Shown: positions 16,922 through 25,690, numbered from the stretch's first letter. The stretch is DNA of 64,000 bases from Streptomyces chartreusis NRRL 3882 (GCF_900236475.1 NZ_LT963352.1:2356001-2420000), one strand, 5' to 3'. Translations and numbers: made by a program. The notes: a model not told the origin generated them from the letters alone.

Positions 16922-18448
16922 TTATCGAGCAGCGGCTTTCCCCGGCGCGGCCGGTTTCGCGGGCACGGCCGGTTTCGCGAGAACGGCCGGCTTCCAGTCC
17001 GGGTGCCCCGGCATCGGTGGGGTCTTCTTCCCGTACAGCCAGCCCCGGAAGAAGCCGTCCAGGTCGCGCCCGGAGATCTCGGCGGCGAGCCGGACGAAGT
17101 CCTCCGTCGTGACCGTGTCGTCCCGGTACCGGTCGGCCCAGGCGCGTTCCAGGCGTTCGAAGGCGGGACGGCCGATCTCCTCGCGCAGGGCGTACAGGAC
17201 GAGCGCGGCGCCGTCGTAGACGTTCGGCCGGAAGATGCTGGTCTTGCGGCCGGGCTCCGGGGCCTTCGGGGCGGCGGGTGGTCCGCCCGACGCGCGCCAG
17301 CGGTCGGAGGCGCCGTACGCGGCCTTCATACGGTCCCGCATCGGCTTGCCGGCCTGTTCCTCGGCGTACAGGGCCTCGTACCAGGTGGCGTGTCCCTCAT
17401 TGAGCCACAGGTCGGACCAGGTGTGAGGGCCGACGCTGTTGCCGAACCACTGGTGGGCCAGCTCGTGGACCATGATCGACTCGACGTACCAGGCGGGGCG
17501 GACGGAGTCGGTGAACAGCTCCCGCTCGAAGAGGGAGAGCGTCTGGGTCTCGAGTTCGAAGCCGGTCGAGGCGTCGGCCATGAGCAGGCCGTACGTCTCG
17601 AAGGGGTAGCGGCCGACCTTGCTCTCCATCCAGGCGATCTGCTCCGGGGTCTTCTCCAGCCAGGGTTCGAGCGCCTTGCGGTGCTTGGCCGGGACGACGT
17701 CCCGTACGGGCAGTCCGTGCGGGCCGGTGCGGTGCAGCACGGTGGAGCGGCCGATGGAGACCTGGGCGAGTTCGGTGGCCATGGGGTGCTGCGTGCGGTA
17801 CGTCCAGGTGGTCGACCCACCGGATCTGTGCACCCCGGCGGGCAGGCCGTTGGCGACGGCCGTGTGTCCGTCGGGTGCGGTGACCCGGATGGTGAACATC
17901 GCCTTGTCGGAGGGGTGGTCGTTGCACGGGAACACCAGGTGCGCGGCGTCGGCCTGATTGGCCATGGCGAGGCCGTCCGCGGTGCGCACCCAGCCGCCCT
18001 CGCGGCCCTCGGCGGGCACGGGGTCACTGGTGTGCCTCACGGTGATCCGCATCCAGTTGCCGTCCGACACGGAGTCCTCGGGGGTGATCACCAGGTCCTC
18101 GCCGGCGGTGCTGAAGGTGGCGGGCTCGCCGTCGACCTCGACCGAGTGGACCGTGCCGTGGGCGAAGTCCAGGTTGACGCGGTCCAGGTCGGCCGTCGTC
18201 CAGGCGTCGATGGTGGTCACGGCCCGCAGCGGCTCGCTGTTGCTGCCGGGATAGATGAAGGAGAGGTCGTACGACGCGACGTCGTAGCCGGGGTTGCCCA
18301 GGTACGGGAAGAGTCGGTCGCCGACGCCGAGCGGGACGACGGGGGCGCTCGCGGCGACGAGGCAGACGGAGACGGCCGAGGCGAGCAGCGCCGCGGACGT
18401 CCGCCGACGACAGGGACGGGTACGGGTGCGGTGGGGGGTGAGGCGCAT
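16922..18448 (-). CDS. Secreted M1-family zinc metallopeptidase
   Basis: 508-residue aminopeptidase-N-type protease. An N-terminal Arg-rich region and hydrophobic stretch (residues 18-42) form a signal peptide. The zinc motif HELAHQWFGN (His328-His332) is followed by LNEGHATW with the third zinc ligand. The classic substrate-binding GAMEN motif is not seen; the equivalent place reads STGFELETQTL, as in other short actinobacterial M1 proteins. The ATG lies almost directly behind GTGAGG, so it may be translated from a short leader. The gene follows rsh on the same strand after a 255-bp repeat-bearing gap. Confidence 0.85.
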   Translation of the reverse strand: MRLTPHRTRTRPCRRRTSAALLASAVSVCLVAASAPVVPLGVGDRLFPYLGNPGYDVASYDLSFIYPGSNSEPLRAVTTIDAWTTADLDRVNLDFAHGTVHSVEVDGEPATFSTAGEDLVITPEDSVSDGNWMRITVRHTSDPVPAEGREGGWVRTADGLAMANQADAAHLVFPCNDHPSDKAMFTIRVTAPDGHTAVANGLPAGVHRSGGSTTWTYRTQHPMATELAQVSIGRSTVLHRTGPHGLPVRDVVPAKHRKALEPWLEKTPEQIAWMESKVGRYPFETYGLLMADASTGFELETQTLSLFERELFTDSVRPAWYVESIMVHELAHQWFGNSVGPHTWSDLWLNEGHATWYEALYAEEQAGKPMRDRMKAAYGASDRWRASGGPPAAPKAPEPGRKTSIFRPNVYDGAALVLYALREEIGRPAFERLERAWADRYRDDTVTTEDFVRLAAEISGRDLDGFFRGWLYGKKTPPMPGHPDWKPAVLAKPAVPAKPAAPGKAAAR

Positions 18449-18548
18449 GCCTCACGGCTATCAGCGCGCGCGTGCACGACGCGGACGACGCGCGTCCGGC
18501 CCACCCGAACCGGGTACCGGAGCCTGCGCCGGGTGCCGCCCGGCGTCA

Positions 18549-18706
18549 GATGGCCGACGCCTGTGCGCGCTCATCCGACCCGTACCGGGGCTCAGCCAAC
18601 CCGTATCCGGCGGCCGGCGCCCGTGTGCGCTCAGCCGACCCGTACCCAGCGGCCAGCACCCGCGGCACAGCCGACCCGTCCCTTGGCCGGCGCCCGGGCG
18701 GGGTCA
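18549..18706. repeat. Degenerate ~39-bp tandem repeats between rsh and the M1 peptidase gene
   Basis: About four imperfect units built around ctcagccgacccgtacc followed by gcggccggcgcccg recur with a period near 39 bp, between the rsh stop and the peptidase start. No gene is supported here. The array reaches the rsh stop codon. Confidence 0.5.
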
Positions 18707-20917
18707 GCCGCCCTGCGTGTGCGGTTGTGCCCGGGTGACGTCGTAGACCCCGGCCACGTTGCGCATCGCCCGCATGAGGGCGGGCAGGTGGGCCGCGTCC
18801 GGGAGCTGCACGGTGTACGTGTGACGGACCTGCTGCTGGGTCGGGGGTTCGACTGTCGCGGAGACGATCTCGGCGCCTTCGAGGGCCATGGCCTCCGTGA
18901 GGTCCGCGAGCAGATGGGGACGCACGAACGATTCGGCAACCAGCGTGACCCGGCACTCGGTGGCCTCACCCCAGCGCACGCCGACCTCCGCGCGCCCCCC
19001 GTCCTTCATACGGGCCACCGCGGCGCACTCGACACGGTGCACGGTGACCGCGCCCCCGCGTACGGCGAAGCCGGTGATCGCGTCGGGCCGCACCGGTGTG
19101 CAGCAGCCCGCGAGCCGGACGGCCGCGCCCGGCCGGTCGGTGAGGACGTTGCCGTTGGCGGGGCGGGCGGGCGCCTGGTCGGGAGCCGGGCCGGCCGGAT
19201 CGGACGCGTCGGCGGGCGCGGGTCGGACAGCCGCCGCACGCTCCCCGGCCAGCCGGTCCTCCTGGACCTGCCGGTCCTCCTGGACCTCGGTCCGCTGGGC
19301 CTCGGCCTGCGCCGGGTGGGCGGCCAGCCACCGCTGGATGGCGATCCGGGCCGCGGGCGTGTGCGCGTGCTCCAGCCACTCCCGGGAGGGCTCGGAAGCC
19401 GGGTCCTGGCCCATGAGGAGCTGGACGGTGTCGCCGTCCTTCAAAACCGTGCTCAGCGTCGCCAGACGGCCGTTGACACGTGCGCCGATGCACGCGTGCG
19501 CGTCCTCCCCGTACTGCGCGTACGCGGCGTCCACACAGGTCGCCCCCTCGGGCAGGCCCAGCGTGCCGCCGTCGGGCCGGAAGACGGTGATCTCGCGGTC
19601 CTGGGCGAGGTCCTCGCGCAGCGTCGACCAGAAGTGGTCCGGGTCGGGGGCCGCCTCCTGCCAGTCGAGGAGCCGGGAGAGCCAGCCGGGGCGGGTGGGG
19701 TCGACGCGCTCGCCGTCGGCAGGGTCGTCGGAGGCCGGCGCGTACGGGTTGCCGAGCGCGACGACTCCGGCCTCGGCGACCTTGTGCATCTGGTGCGTGC
19801 GGATGAGGACTTCGACGACCTGGCCGTCCTCGCGCGCGACGGCCGTGTGCAGCGACTGGTACAGGTTGAACTTCGGTACGGCGATGAAGTCCTTGAACTC
19901 CGAGACCACCGGTGTCAGGCAGGTGTGCAGTTCGCCCAGGACGCCGTAGCAGTCGGCGTCCTCGTTCACCAGCACCAGCAGGCGGCCGAAGTCGGAGCCG
20001 CGCAGCCGTCCACGCTTGCGGGAGACGCGGTGCACGGAGACGAAGTGGCGGGGCCGGATGAGGACTTCGGCGGGGATGTCCGCCTCGCGCAGCACGGTAC
20101 GCACCTCGTCGGCGACCTCGGCGAGCGGGTCGTCCGTGCGGGCGGCGTTCTGGACGATCAACTCCCTGGTGTGCGCGTACTCCTCGGGCCGCAGGATCGC
20201 GAAGACGAGGTCTTCCAGCTCGGTCTTGAGCGCCTGGACGCCGAGCCGCTCGGCGAGCGGGATCAGCACATCACGTGTCACCTTGGCGATGCGCTCCTGT
20301 TTCTCGGGGCGCATGACGCCGAGGGTGCGCATGTTGTGCAGCCGGTCGGCGAGTTTGATCGACATGACGCGGACGTCGTTGCCGGTGGCGACGAGCATCT
20401 TGCGGAAGGTCTCCGGCTCGGCTGCGGCACCGTAGTCGACCTTCTCCAGTTTGGTGACGCCGTCGACGAGGTAGCGGACCTCCTCGCCGAACTGCTCGCC
20501 GACCTGTTCGAGCGTAACGTCCGTGTCCTCGACCGTGTCGTGGAGCAGCGACGCGGTCAACGTGGTGGTCTCGGCGCCGAGTTCGGCGAGGATCAGGGTC
20601 ACGGCGAGCGGGTGCGTGATGTACGGCTCGCCGCTCTTGCGCATCTGGCCGCGGTGCGAGGACTCGGCCAGGACGTAGGCGCGGCGCAGGGGTTCGAGGT
20701 CCGCGTCGGGGTGATGGGCGCGGTGCGCGTCGACGACGTGGCTGATGGCGTCGGGCAGCCGGTCGCGAGCGGCGGGGCCGAGCAGCGCGGCGCGGCCGAG
20801 GCGGCGCAGGTCGATCCGGGGGCGGGCCTTTCTGCGCGGGGCTGTCGGCGTCACCGGTCCTGACACCGCGCCCGGCATCGGGCCTGGGGTCACGGAATTC
20901 GTGGCCTCCGCACTCAT
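18704..20917 (-). CDS. rshA: RelA/SpoT-homologue (p)ppGpp hydrolase/synthetase-type protein
   Basis: 737-residue long RSH protein. The HD hydrolase domain is intact (RKSGEPYITHPLAV, LLHDTVEDTD, KLADRLHNMRT). The synthetase region keeps FKDFIAVPKFNLYQSLHT and VEVLIRT but is divergent elsewhere: RPRHFVSVH replaces the usual RPKHxYSIY, and the alpha-helical DxxAxR stretch reads SDFGRLLVL. A TGS domain (EITVFRPDGGTLGLP) and a C-terminal ACT domain follow. The ATG at 20917 follows GGAGG at ideal distance; an upstream in-frame start is rejected. This matches the second Streptomyces RSH, RshA, rather than RelA, which sits elsewhere. Synthetase strength cannot be judged from sequence. Confidence 0.88.
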   Translation of the reverse strand: MSAEATNSVTPGPMPGAVSGPVTPTAPRRKARPRIDLRRLGRAALLGPAARDRLPDAISHVVDAHRAHHPDADLEPLRRAYVLAESSHRGQMRKSGEPYITHPLAVTLILAELGAETTTLTASLLHDTVEDTDVTLEQVGEQFGEEVRYLVDGVTKLEKVDYGAAAEPETFRKMLVATGNDVRVMSIKLADRLHNMRTLGVMRPEKQERIAKVTRDVLIPLAERLGVQALKTELEDLVFAILRPEEYAHTRELIVQNAARTDDPLAEVADEVRTVLREADIPAEVLIRPRHFVSVHRVSRKRGRLRGSDFGRLLVLVNEDADCYGVLGELHTCLTPVVSEFKDFIAVPKFNLYQSLHTAVAREDGQVVEVLIRTHQMHKVAEAGVVALGNPYAPASDDPADGERVDPTRPGWLSRLLDWQEAAPDPDHFWSTLREDLAQDREITVFRPDGGTLGLPEGATCVDAAYAQYGEDAHACIGARVNGRLATLSTVLKDGDTVQLLMGQDPASEPSREWLEHAHTPAARIAIQRWLAAHPAQAEAQRTEVQEDRQVQEDRLAGERAAAVRPAPADASDPAGPAPDQAPARPANGNVLTDRPGAAVRLAGCCTPVRPDAITGFAVRGGAVTVHRVECAAVARMKDGGRAEVGVRWGEATECRVTLVAESFVRPHLLADLTEAMALEGAEIVSATVEPPTQQQVRHTYTVQLPDAAHLPALMRAMRNVAGVYDVTRAQPHTQGG

Positions 20918-21214
20918 GGGCACCTCCGGCTGCGTGGACCGGCGGACGGGGTGCCCCAGGGCGGACACGGCTCAGGGGGCGGCTTCGGTCCCCCGTCCGG
21001 GCCGGTGCTTGATGCTACCGAGCCCACCACGCGTGGCTGACCGCCTCTCGCCGAGCGTGAAACTGATCACCCATTCGAGCGATGAATGTGAAGTTTGTAC
21101 CCTCGTACGTCGTGACCATGACGGTTCCGTTCCCGCCAAGTGGCCGGTTCCTTACGGCCGTTTCGGGTCGCGTGGCCGACAGCGCGCAGCGGTTTCCTGA
21201 CGGTCGGCGCCTGC

Positions 21215-22087
21215 TCACGCGCGCGTGGCGGTCTCCAGCCACTCCGCGTCGATCTCGCCCTCGGCCACGATCACCGCGGGGCCCGTCATCTCGATCTCGC
21301 CGTCGGGCCGCTCGGTGATCACCAGGGTGCCGCCGGGTACGTCCACGGTGTACGTCGCCGGCGTGCCGGTGGCCGTCGGGTCGGCACCGTCGCGGCGGGC
21401 GGTGGCCACGGCGACCGCGCACGCCCCCGTGCCGCACGAGCGGGTCTCGCCGGCGCCGCGCTCGTGCACGCGCAGCGCGACGTGCCCGGGGCCCCGGTCG
21501 ACCACGAACTCGACGTTCACACCGTCCGGGTAGGCGGCGGCCGGGCTGAAGGGCGGCGGGGAGAGCAGGTCACCGGCGTGGGACAGGTCGTCCACGAAGG
21601 CGACCGCGTGCGGGTTGCCCATGTTCACGTTCCGCGCGGGCCAGCTGCGCTCGCCGACGCTCACCGTGACATCGCCCTCGGGGAGCAGTGCCTTGCCCAT
21701 GCCCACGGTGACGTCACCGTCCTTGGCGATGTGCACGGTCTTCACGCCCCCGCGCGTGGCGACGGCGAGGTCCCCTTCGGCGACATGTCCGGCGCGCTGG
21801 AGGTAGCGCGCGAAGACCCGCACGCCGTTGCCGCACATCTCCGCGATCGAGCCGTCCCCGTTGCGGTAGTCCATGAACCACTCCGCCTCGGACGCCATGT
21901 GCCGGGCCTCCGGGTGCGCGGCGGAACGCACCACGTGCAGCAGTCCGTCACCGCCGATGCCAGCGCGGCGGTCGCAGAGGGCGGCGACGGCGGCCGGGGG
22001 CAGGTCGACGGCGTTCTCGGGGTCCGGGACGATCACGAAGTCGTTCTCGGTGCCGTGACCCTTGAGGAAGGGGATCCGCGTGCTCAT
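21215..22087 (-). CDS. dapF: Diaminopimelate epimerase
   Basis: 290-residue enzyme that converts LL- to meso-diaminopimelate for lysine and peptidoglycan synthesis. The two catalytic cysteines lie in EMCGNGVRV and SCGTGACAV. The N-terminal GTENDFVIV and the GNPHAV motif are typical of DapF. ATG start with GAGGG just upstream. Streptomyces walls contain LL-DAP, so this enzyme mainly supplies meso-DAP for lysine. A tandem-repeat region lies directly upstream. Confidence 0.96.
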   Translation of the reverse strand: MSTRIPFLKGHGTENDFVIVPDPENAVDLPPAAVAALCDRRAGIGGDGLLHVVRSAAHPEARHMASEAEWFMDYRNGDGSIAEMCGNGVRVFARYLQRAGHVAEGDLAVATRGGVKTVHIAKDGDVTVGMGKALLPEGDVTVSVGERSWPARNVNMGNPHAVAFVDDLSHAGDLLSPPPFSPAAAYPDGVNVEFVVDRGPGHVALRVHERGAGETRSCGTGACAVAVATARRDGADPTATGTPATYTVDVPGGTLVITERPDGEIEMTGPAVIVAEGEIDAEWLETATRA

Positions 22088-22137
22088 GCCCTCGATCGTA
22101 CGGTCTGCCCCGCGGGAGGGCCGTGCGGATCAGTCGT

Positions 22138-22281
22138 GGGCGTACGGGCGGGCCACGGTGTGGGGCGCGTGGGGGGCGTACGGGCGCGCCGCGGCATGGG
22201 AGGCGTCATGGGCGTGCGGGCGGGCCGCGGCATGGGAGGCGTCATGGGCGTGCAGGTGCGCCGCGCTGTGGGGTGCTTCGT
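22138..22281. repeat. 36-bp tandem repeat, about four copies, upstream of dapF
   Basis: Units of 36 bp (core gggcgtacgggcgggccgcg followed by gcatgggaggcgtcat) repeat four times with point differences and begin about 50 bp upstream of dapF. The period equals 12 codons, so all open frames here show 12-residue repeats, but none has a ribosome-binding site. It is probably a non-coding minisatellite. Confidence 0.75.
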
Positions 22282-22343
22282 GGATCGTGGCGCCCGCACG
22301 GCGGAGCGGCATTTCGGCAGCAGCGGCATTTCGGCACAGCCCC

Positions 22344-22360
22344 GCGCCCCTGCGGGGCGC
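22344..22360 (-). terminator. Hairpin downstream of the membrane protein gene
   Basis: gcgcccc (22344-22350) pairs with ggggcgc (22354-22360) over a 3-nt loop, 17 bp after the stop of the minus-strand membrane protein gene. The GC-rich hairpin next to a gccccgcgcccctg context is common after Streptomyces genes. Confidence 0.6.
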
Positions 22361-22376
22361 TGCCGCACGGTGCGCT

Positions 22377-22907
22377 CTACCGGAGGCGTGCTACTCGCCA
22401 CACGGCCAGGACGACCACCGCGGCCACCATCACGGCGTACGCGAGGACGACCCGCCAGTCCGGTCTGCGGCCCGAGCCCCTGGCCGGCAGGCCCGGCAAG
22501 GTGTAGCCCACGCGGCGGGCGGCCATCATGCCCCAGCCGGCCGCGCACGAGCAGATCAGCAGCCCGAGCATGGCGATCACGGCCCCGCTGTCGCCGAAGT
22601 CGAAGGCGAGCGGGAACGCGAACATCAGGGAGCCGAGCGCGGCCAGGCTCACGATGGGCGCGAGCTGCCAGATGCGCAGTCGGCGCTGCGGGCGCAGCTC
22701 GACCTCGACCTCGCCCGCGAACATCTCCTCGGGCTCGGGGCCGTCGTCCGTCACACCCTGCGTCTCGTCGGGCCCGTCGGAGCTGAGACGGTCCGACTCC
22801 TGCTCCGGGTCGTCCAGGCGCTCGGGATCGTCCCGGCGTTCGGGGTCGTCCCGATCGGCGGTGATGTGATCGGTGCCTTGTGCGGTGTCGCGAGGGCCGG
22901 CCTCCAT
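22377..22907 (-). CDS. Small three-helix membrane protein
   Basis: 176-residue protein of unknown function. A very acidic N-terminal half (about 75 residues with repeated DDPER/DDPEQ units) is followed by three hydrophobic segments, roughly IVSLAALGSLMFAFPLAF, AVIAMLGLLICSCAAGW and VVLAYAVMVAAVVVLAVW. It is probably an inner-membrane protein with a cytoplasmic acidic tail. The ATG at 22907 is ten bases after GGGAGG; a GTG at 22913 is an alternative start. It lies between miaA and dapF on the same strand, and nothing in the sequence ties it to either pathway. Confidence 0.7.
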   Translation of the reverse strand: MEAGPRDTAQGTDHITADRDDPERRDDPERLDDPEQESDRLSSDGPDETQGVTDDGPEPEEMFAGEVEVELRPQRRLRIWQLAPIVSLAALGSLMFAFPLAFDFGDSGAVIAMLGLLICSCAAGWGMMAARRVGYTLPGLPARGSGRRPDWRVVLAYAVMVAAVVVLAVWRVARLR

Positions 22908-23014
22908 CGCCACGCGCCCTCCCAACTAGGACTCAACTCGGTCGATCGAGCTCGATGATGGCACGCCGCCGCAGGACCGGATGACGGCCTGGGCGTCCCG
23001 ATGCCATGACGTGA

Positions 23015-23953
23015 TCAGGCTGTAACCGGTCGTTCGACCAAAGACAGCGCGAGCTGCGGAAGTTCTGTGAGATCGGCCGCAGCCCCACTCAACCAGTGCA
23101 CCCGGGGATCGCGCCTGAACCATGAATCCTGACGGCGCGCGAAGCGCTTGGTGGCACGTACGGTCTCGGCCCGCGCGTCCTCCAGAGTGCACTCCCCGGC
23201 GAGCGCCGCGAGCACCTGCTGGTAGCCGAGCGCACGCGAGGCGGTACGCCCCTCGCGCAACCCTTGCGCCTCCAGTGCGCGCACCTCGTCCACGAGGCCG
23301 GCCGCCCACATCCGGTCGACCCGGCGCGCGATGCGCTCGTCCAGCTCGGGCCGGGCCACGTCGACGCCGATCTGGATCGTGTCGTACACGGAGTCGTGGC
23401 CGGGGAGGTTGGCGGTGAAGGGCCTGCCGGTGATCTCGATCACCTCCAGGGCCCGGACGACCCGGCGGCCGTTGCTCGGCAGGATCGCCCGCGCGGCCTC
23501 GGGGTCGGCGGCGGCCAGCCGGGCGTGCAGCGCGCCCGAGCCGCGCAGTGTGAGTTCCTCCTCCAGGCGGGCGCGCACCTCGGGGTCGGTGCCGGGGAAC
23601 TCCAGGTTGTCGACGGCCCCGCGCACATACAGCCCTGAGCCGCCGACCAGGATCGGCCAGCGACCCTCGGCGAGCAGGGCCTCGATCCGCTCGCGGGCCA
23701 GGCGCTGGTACTCGGCGACGGACGCCGTGACGGTCACGTCCCAGATGTCGAGGAGGTGGTGCGGGACGCCACCGCGTTCTTCGGGCGTCAGCTTGGCGGT
23801 GCCGATGTCCATCCCTCGGTAGAGCTGCATGGAGTCGGCGTTGACGACCTCACCGCCGAGACGCTGGGCCAGGAAGACGCCCAGATCGGACTTTCCGGCC
23901 GCAGTCGGTCCGACGACGGCGATGACGCGGGGGGCGGGGGGTGCACTGCTCAC
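23015..23953 (-). CDS. miaA: tRNA dimethylallyltransferase
   Basis: 312-residue enzyme that transfers a dimethylallyl group to A37 of tRNAs reading UNN codons. The P-loop GPTAAGKS is at residues 15-22, followed by NADSMQLYRGMDIGTAK and HHLLDIWDV, then GGSGLYVRG and RRVVRALEV. The GTG start at 23953 gives the standard family length; a longer reading frame upstream is not supported. The partner methylthiotransferase miaB is about 2 kb away, and the two enzymes act in sequence to make ms2i6A. Confidence 0.96.
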   Translation of the reverse strand: MSSAPPAPRVIAVVGPTAAGKSDLGVFLAQRLGGEVVNADSMQLYRGMDIGTAKLTPEERGGVPHHLLDIWDVTVTASVAEYQRLARERIEALLAEGRWPILVGGSGLYVRGAVDNLEFPGTDPEVRARLEEELTLRGSGALHARLAAADPEAARAILPSNGRRVVRALEVIEITGRPFTANLPGHDSVYDTIQIGVDVARPELDERIARRVDRMWAAGLVDEVRALEAQGLREGRTASRALGYQQVLAALAGECTLEDARAETVRATKRFARRQDSWFRRDPRVHWLSGAAADLTELPQLALSLVERPVTA

Positions 23954-24135
23954 CGACCCAGTCTCGCAAACCTCGAACCCGGCTCTCGAACGAGTTACGT
24001 GACGCAGCGCTCGCGGGGTCGTTGCCCGTTGCGAGGTTCCTGCCGCCGGATCGCAGAGGCGGTGGCCCGGGCCGCGCAAACGGACGCACCGGGCGACGCG
24101 GGATTTCGCCCGCACGAGTAACGTATGGAGTGGAT

Positions 24136-24411
24136 ATGGGCGTTTTTGCACGACTTCTCCGGCGGTCCAAGGCCACGGAGGAGGCGGCGCCTGCCGCCGA
24201 GGCTCAGGCCGACAAGGCGACGGCCGGGACCGAGGCGGAGGAAACTGCAGGGGCGGATGCGGCGGCGAAGGGGGCTGACGGGGCAGCGGAAGCGGCCGAG
24301 CCGGTGGCTGAGGCGGCCGAGGTCACCGAGACCGAAGGCGTCGACATCCCCAAGCAGCAGTCCACCGACAAGGCGGCCGACAACGAGGCCGGCGAGGGCG
24401 CCCGCACGTGA
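24136..24411 (+). CDS. Small acidic Ala/Glu-rich protein next to an antitoxin-like gene
   Basis: 91-residue protein that begins MGVFARLLRRSKATEEA and continues as an Ala/Glu/Asp-rich low-complexity chain, ending ADNEAGEGART. Only the first 12 residues (amphipathic, basic) have obvious structure. The ATG is preceded by GGAG at good distance; the longer open frame upstream overlaps the miaA start region. It is 26 bp ahead of the MT0933-type gene on the same strand and is probably co-transcribed with it. Function unknown. It does not look like a classical toxin. Confidence 0.7.
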   Translation: MGVFARLLRRSKATEEAAPAAEAQADKATAGTEAEETAGADAAAKGADGAAEAAEPVAEAAEVTETEGVDIPKQQSTDKAADNEAGEGART

Positions 24412-24437
24412 CCGCCCCGCGCGAGGGAAGGTGAACC

Positions 24438-24809
24438 ATGGGTCTCCTGGACAACGTGAAGGCCAAACTGGGCCCGGCCAAGGGCAAGGTCTCGGACCTC
24501 GCACAGCGGCACGAGGACAAGATCCAGCACGGCCTCGACAAGGCCGCGCAGGTCGTCGACAAGAGGACCAAGGGCAAGTACAGCGACAGGATCCAGTCGG
24601 GCACGGGCAAGGCCAAGGGCGCCATGGACCGACTCGCGCACAAGGGCGACAGCGGAGCGGACGCGGGCGGCCCCACGCCGCCACCGGGCCCGGGCCGCAC
24701 CATGCCGCCGGACACGGGTGGCACCATGCCGCCGGACACGGGCCGTACGGCACCGCCTCGGGACACCGGAGGCACCCCGCCGCCGGACGCACCACCGCCC
24801 ACTTCCTGA
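24438..24809 (+). CDS. MT0933-type antitoxin-like protein
   Basis: 123-residue protein. The N-terminal 65 residues (MGLLDNVKAKLG, HEDKIQHGLDKAAQVVDKRT, GKYSDRIQSG) match the actinobacterial MT0933-like antitoxin family (Rv0909 type), a short helical lysine-rich domain. The C-terminal 45 residues are a repeated Pro/Asp/Thr/Gly tail with PPDTG units. ATG after GGGAAGG. No adjacent gene looks like the expected toxin, so it may be an orphan or unrelated to toxin neutralisation. A strong hairpin follows. Confidence 0.75.
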   Translation: MGLLDNVKAKLGPAKGKVSDLAQRHEDKIQHGLDKAAQVVDKRTKGKYSDRIQSGTGKAKGAMDRLAHKGDSGADAGGPTPPPGPGRTMPPDTGGTMPPDTGRTAPPRDTGGTPPPDAPPPTS

Positions 24810-24886
24810 GCGCACACCGACACAGCAGGTCCTGACCACACATCGACCAGGTCCCGACCACACATCTGCAGACCGAAGGGCACATC

Positions 24887-24926
24887 GGCGGACGGCCGCG
24901 GAGCACGAGGCTCCCGGCCGTCCGCC
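24887..24926 (+). terminator. Terminator of the antitoxin-like operon
   Basis: ggcggacggccg (24887-24898) pairs perfectly with cggccgtccgcc (24915-24926), with extra pairing inside the loop and gttt after the stem, 77 bp after the stop. Confidence 0.85.
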
Positions 24927-24976
24927 GTTTCCCGCGGCCGGGGCCGCCGTGCCGCCGTGCGCCGTGCCGCCGTGGG

Positions 24977-25690
24977 CTACGACCAAGTGGCCACGAGGTA
25001 TCCCACCCCGTACGGCGCGTCCTCGTACAACAGTGATCCGCCGAGGTCCGCACCCTCGGCCGCGCCCGCCAGGACCTGCCAGGGGGCCCGGCCGGAGACC
25101 TTCAGTTCGTGCGCCAGCCCTGTGTCCAGGGTCATGAGCGTGGCCGCGTCCGCCGCGCCGAGTGCGCGCGCGACCTCCGCGTCGAAGGGCGCGGCACGTT
25201 CGTCCAGATACCCCGGGGCCTTGAGCGTCCGGCACGCGCTGGCGTCACCCATCACCAACAGCGCGACCCGCTCGGCCCGTGCGGCGAGGTCCCGTCCGAT
25301 CCGGGCGCACCGCTCGGGCGCGAGCCGGTCCCCCACGCCGTGACCCTCGACCGGAGCGTCGGACCACCCGGTCCGCTCCAGCAGCCAGGCGGCCACCGCC
25401 AGCGAGTAGGGAAGCCGCTGCTCCGCAGGCGCGCCCTCGTCCCCGCCCAGCCGTACGTCGAGATCGACGCCGAAGCCCCGGAACGAGCCGTGCGTGCCCT
25501 GCGGGTAGGTCTCGGGCCCGGCACCGTCGACCGGCCCGACGACCACGAGCCGGCCGGGCCGGGCGGCGGCGAGCACGCCCAGCGCGTCCGTGCAGGCGGC
25601 CCGCGCGGCGTCCAACTCCGGAGCGGCACCCGCGGCGACGTCAGGCACCAGTAGGGGCGGGCAGGGGCAGACAGCAGCGGCGACAAGCAT
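24977..25690 (-). CDS. Class III extradiol dioxygenase-like protein (MEMO/LigB fold)
   Basis: 237-residue protein beginning MLVAAAVCPCPPLLVPDV, the usual start of an actinobacterial family related to LigB-type extradiol dioxygenase B subunits. It has RLVVVGPVDG and VALLVMGDASACR strands. The His residues that bind iron in true LigB enzymes are not clearly present, so catalysis is doubtful. An upstream in-frame extension begins outside the conserved core and is rejected. It is 124 bp downstream of miaB on the same strand, an association common in Streptomyces. Function unknown. Confidence 0.7.
   Translation of the reverse strand: MLVAAAVCPCPPLLVPDVAAGAAPELDAARAACTDALGVLAAARPGRLVVVGPVDGAGPETYPQGTHGSFRGFGVDLDVRLGGDEGAPAEQRLPYSLAVAAWLLERTGWSDAPVEGHGVGDRLAPERCARIGRDLAARAERVALLVMGDASACRTLKAPGYLDERAAPFDAEVARALGAADAATLMTLDTGLAHELKVSGRAPWQVLAGAAEGADLGGSLLYEDAPYGVGYLVATWS

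Noticed and set aside
16919..20863. Long plus-strand open frame opposite the M1 peptidase and rsh genes
   Set aside because: It is composed of Gly/Arg/Val/Asp-rich antisense translation with no domain, while the opposite strand carries full conserved motifs.
22138..22281. CRISPR-like array
   Set aside because: Units are contiguous without unique spacers and no cas genes are present; it is a plain tandem repeat.
22130..22312. His/Ala-rich repeat peptide read on the minus strand upstream of dapF
   Set aside because: The frame is open only because of the 36-bp repeat period, and it has no ribosome-binding site.
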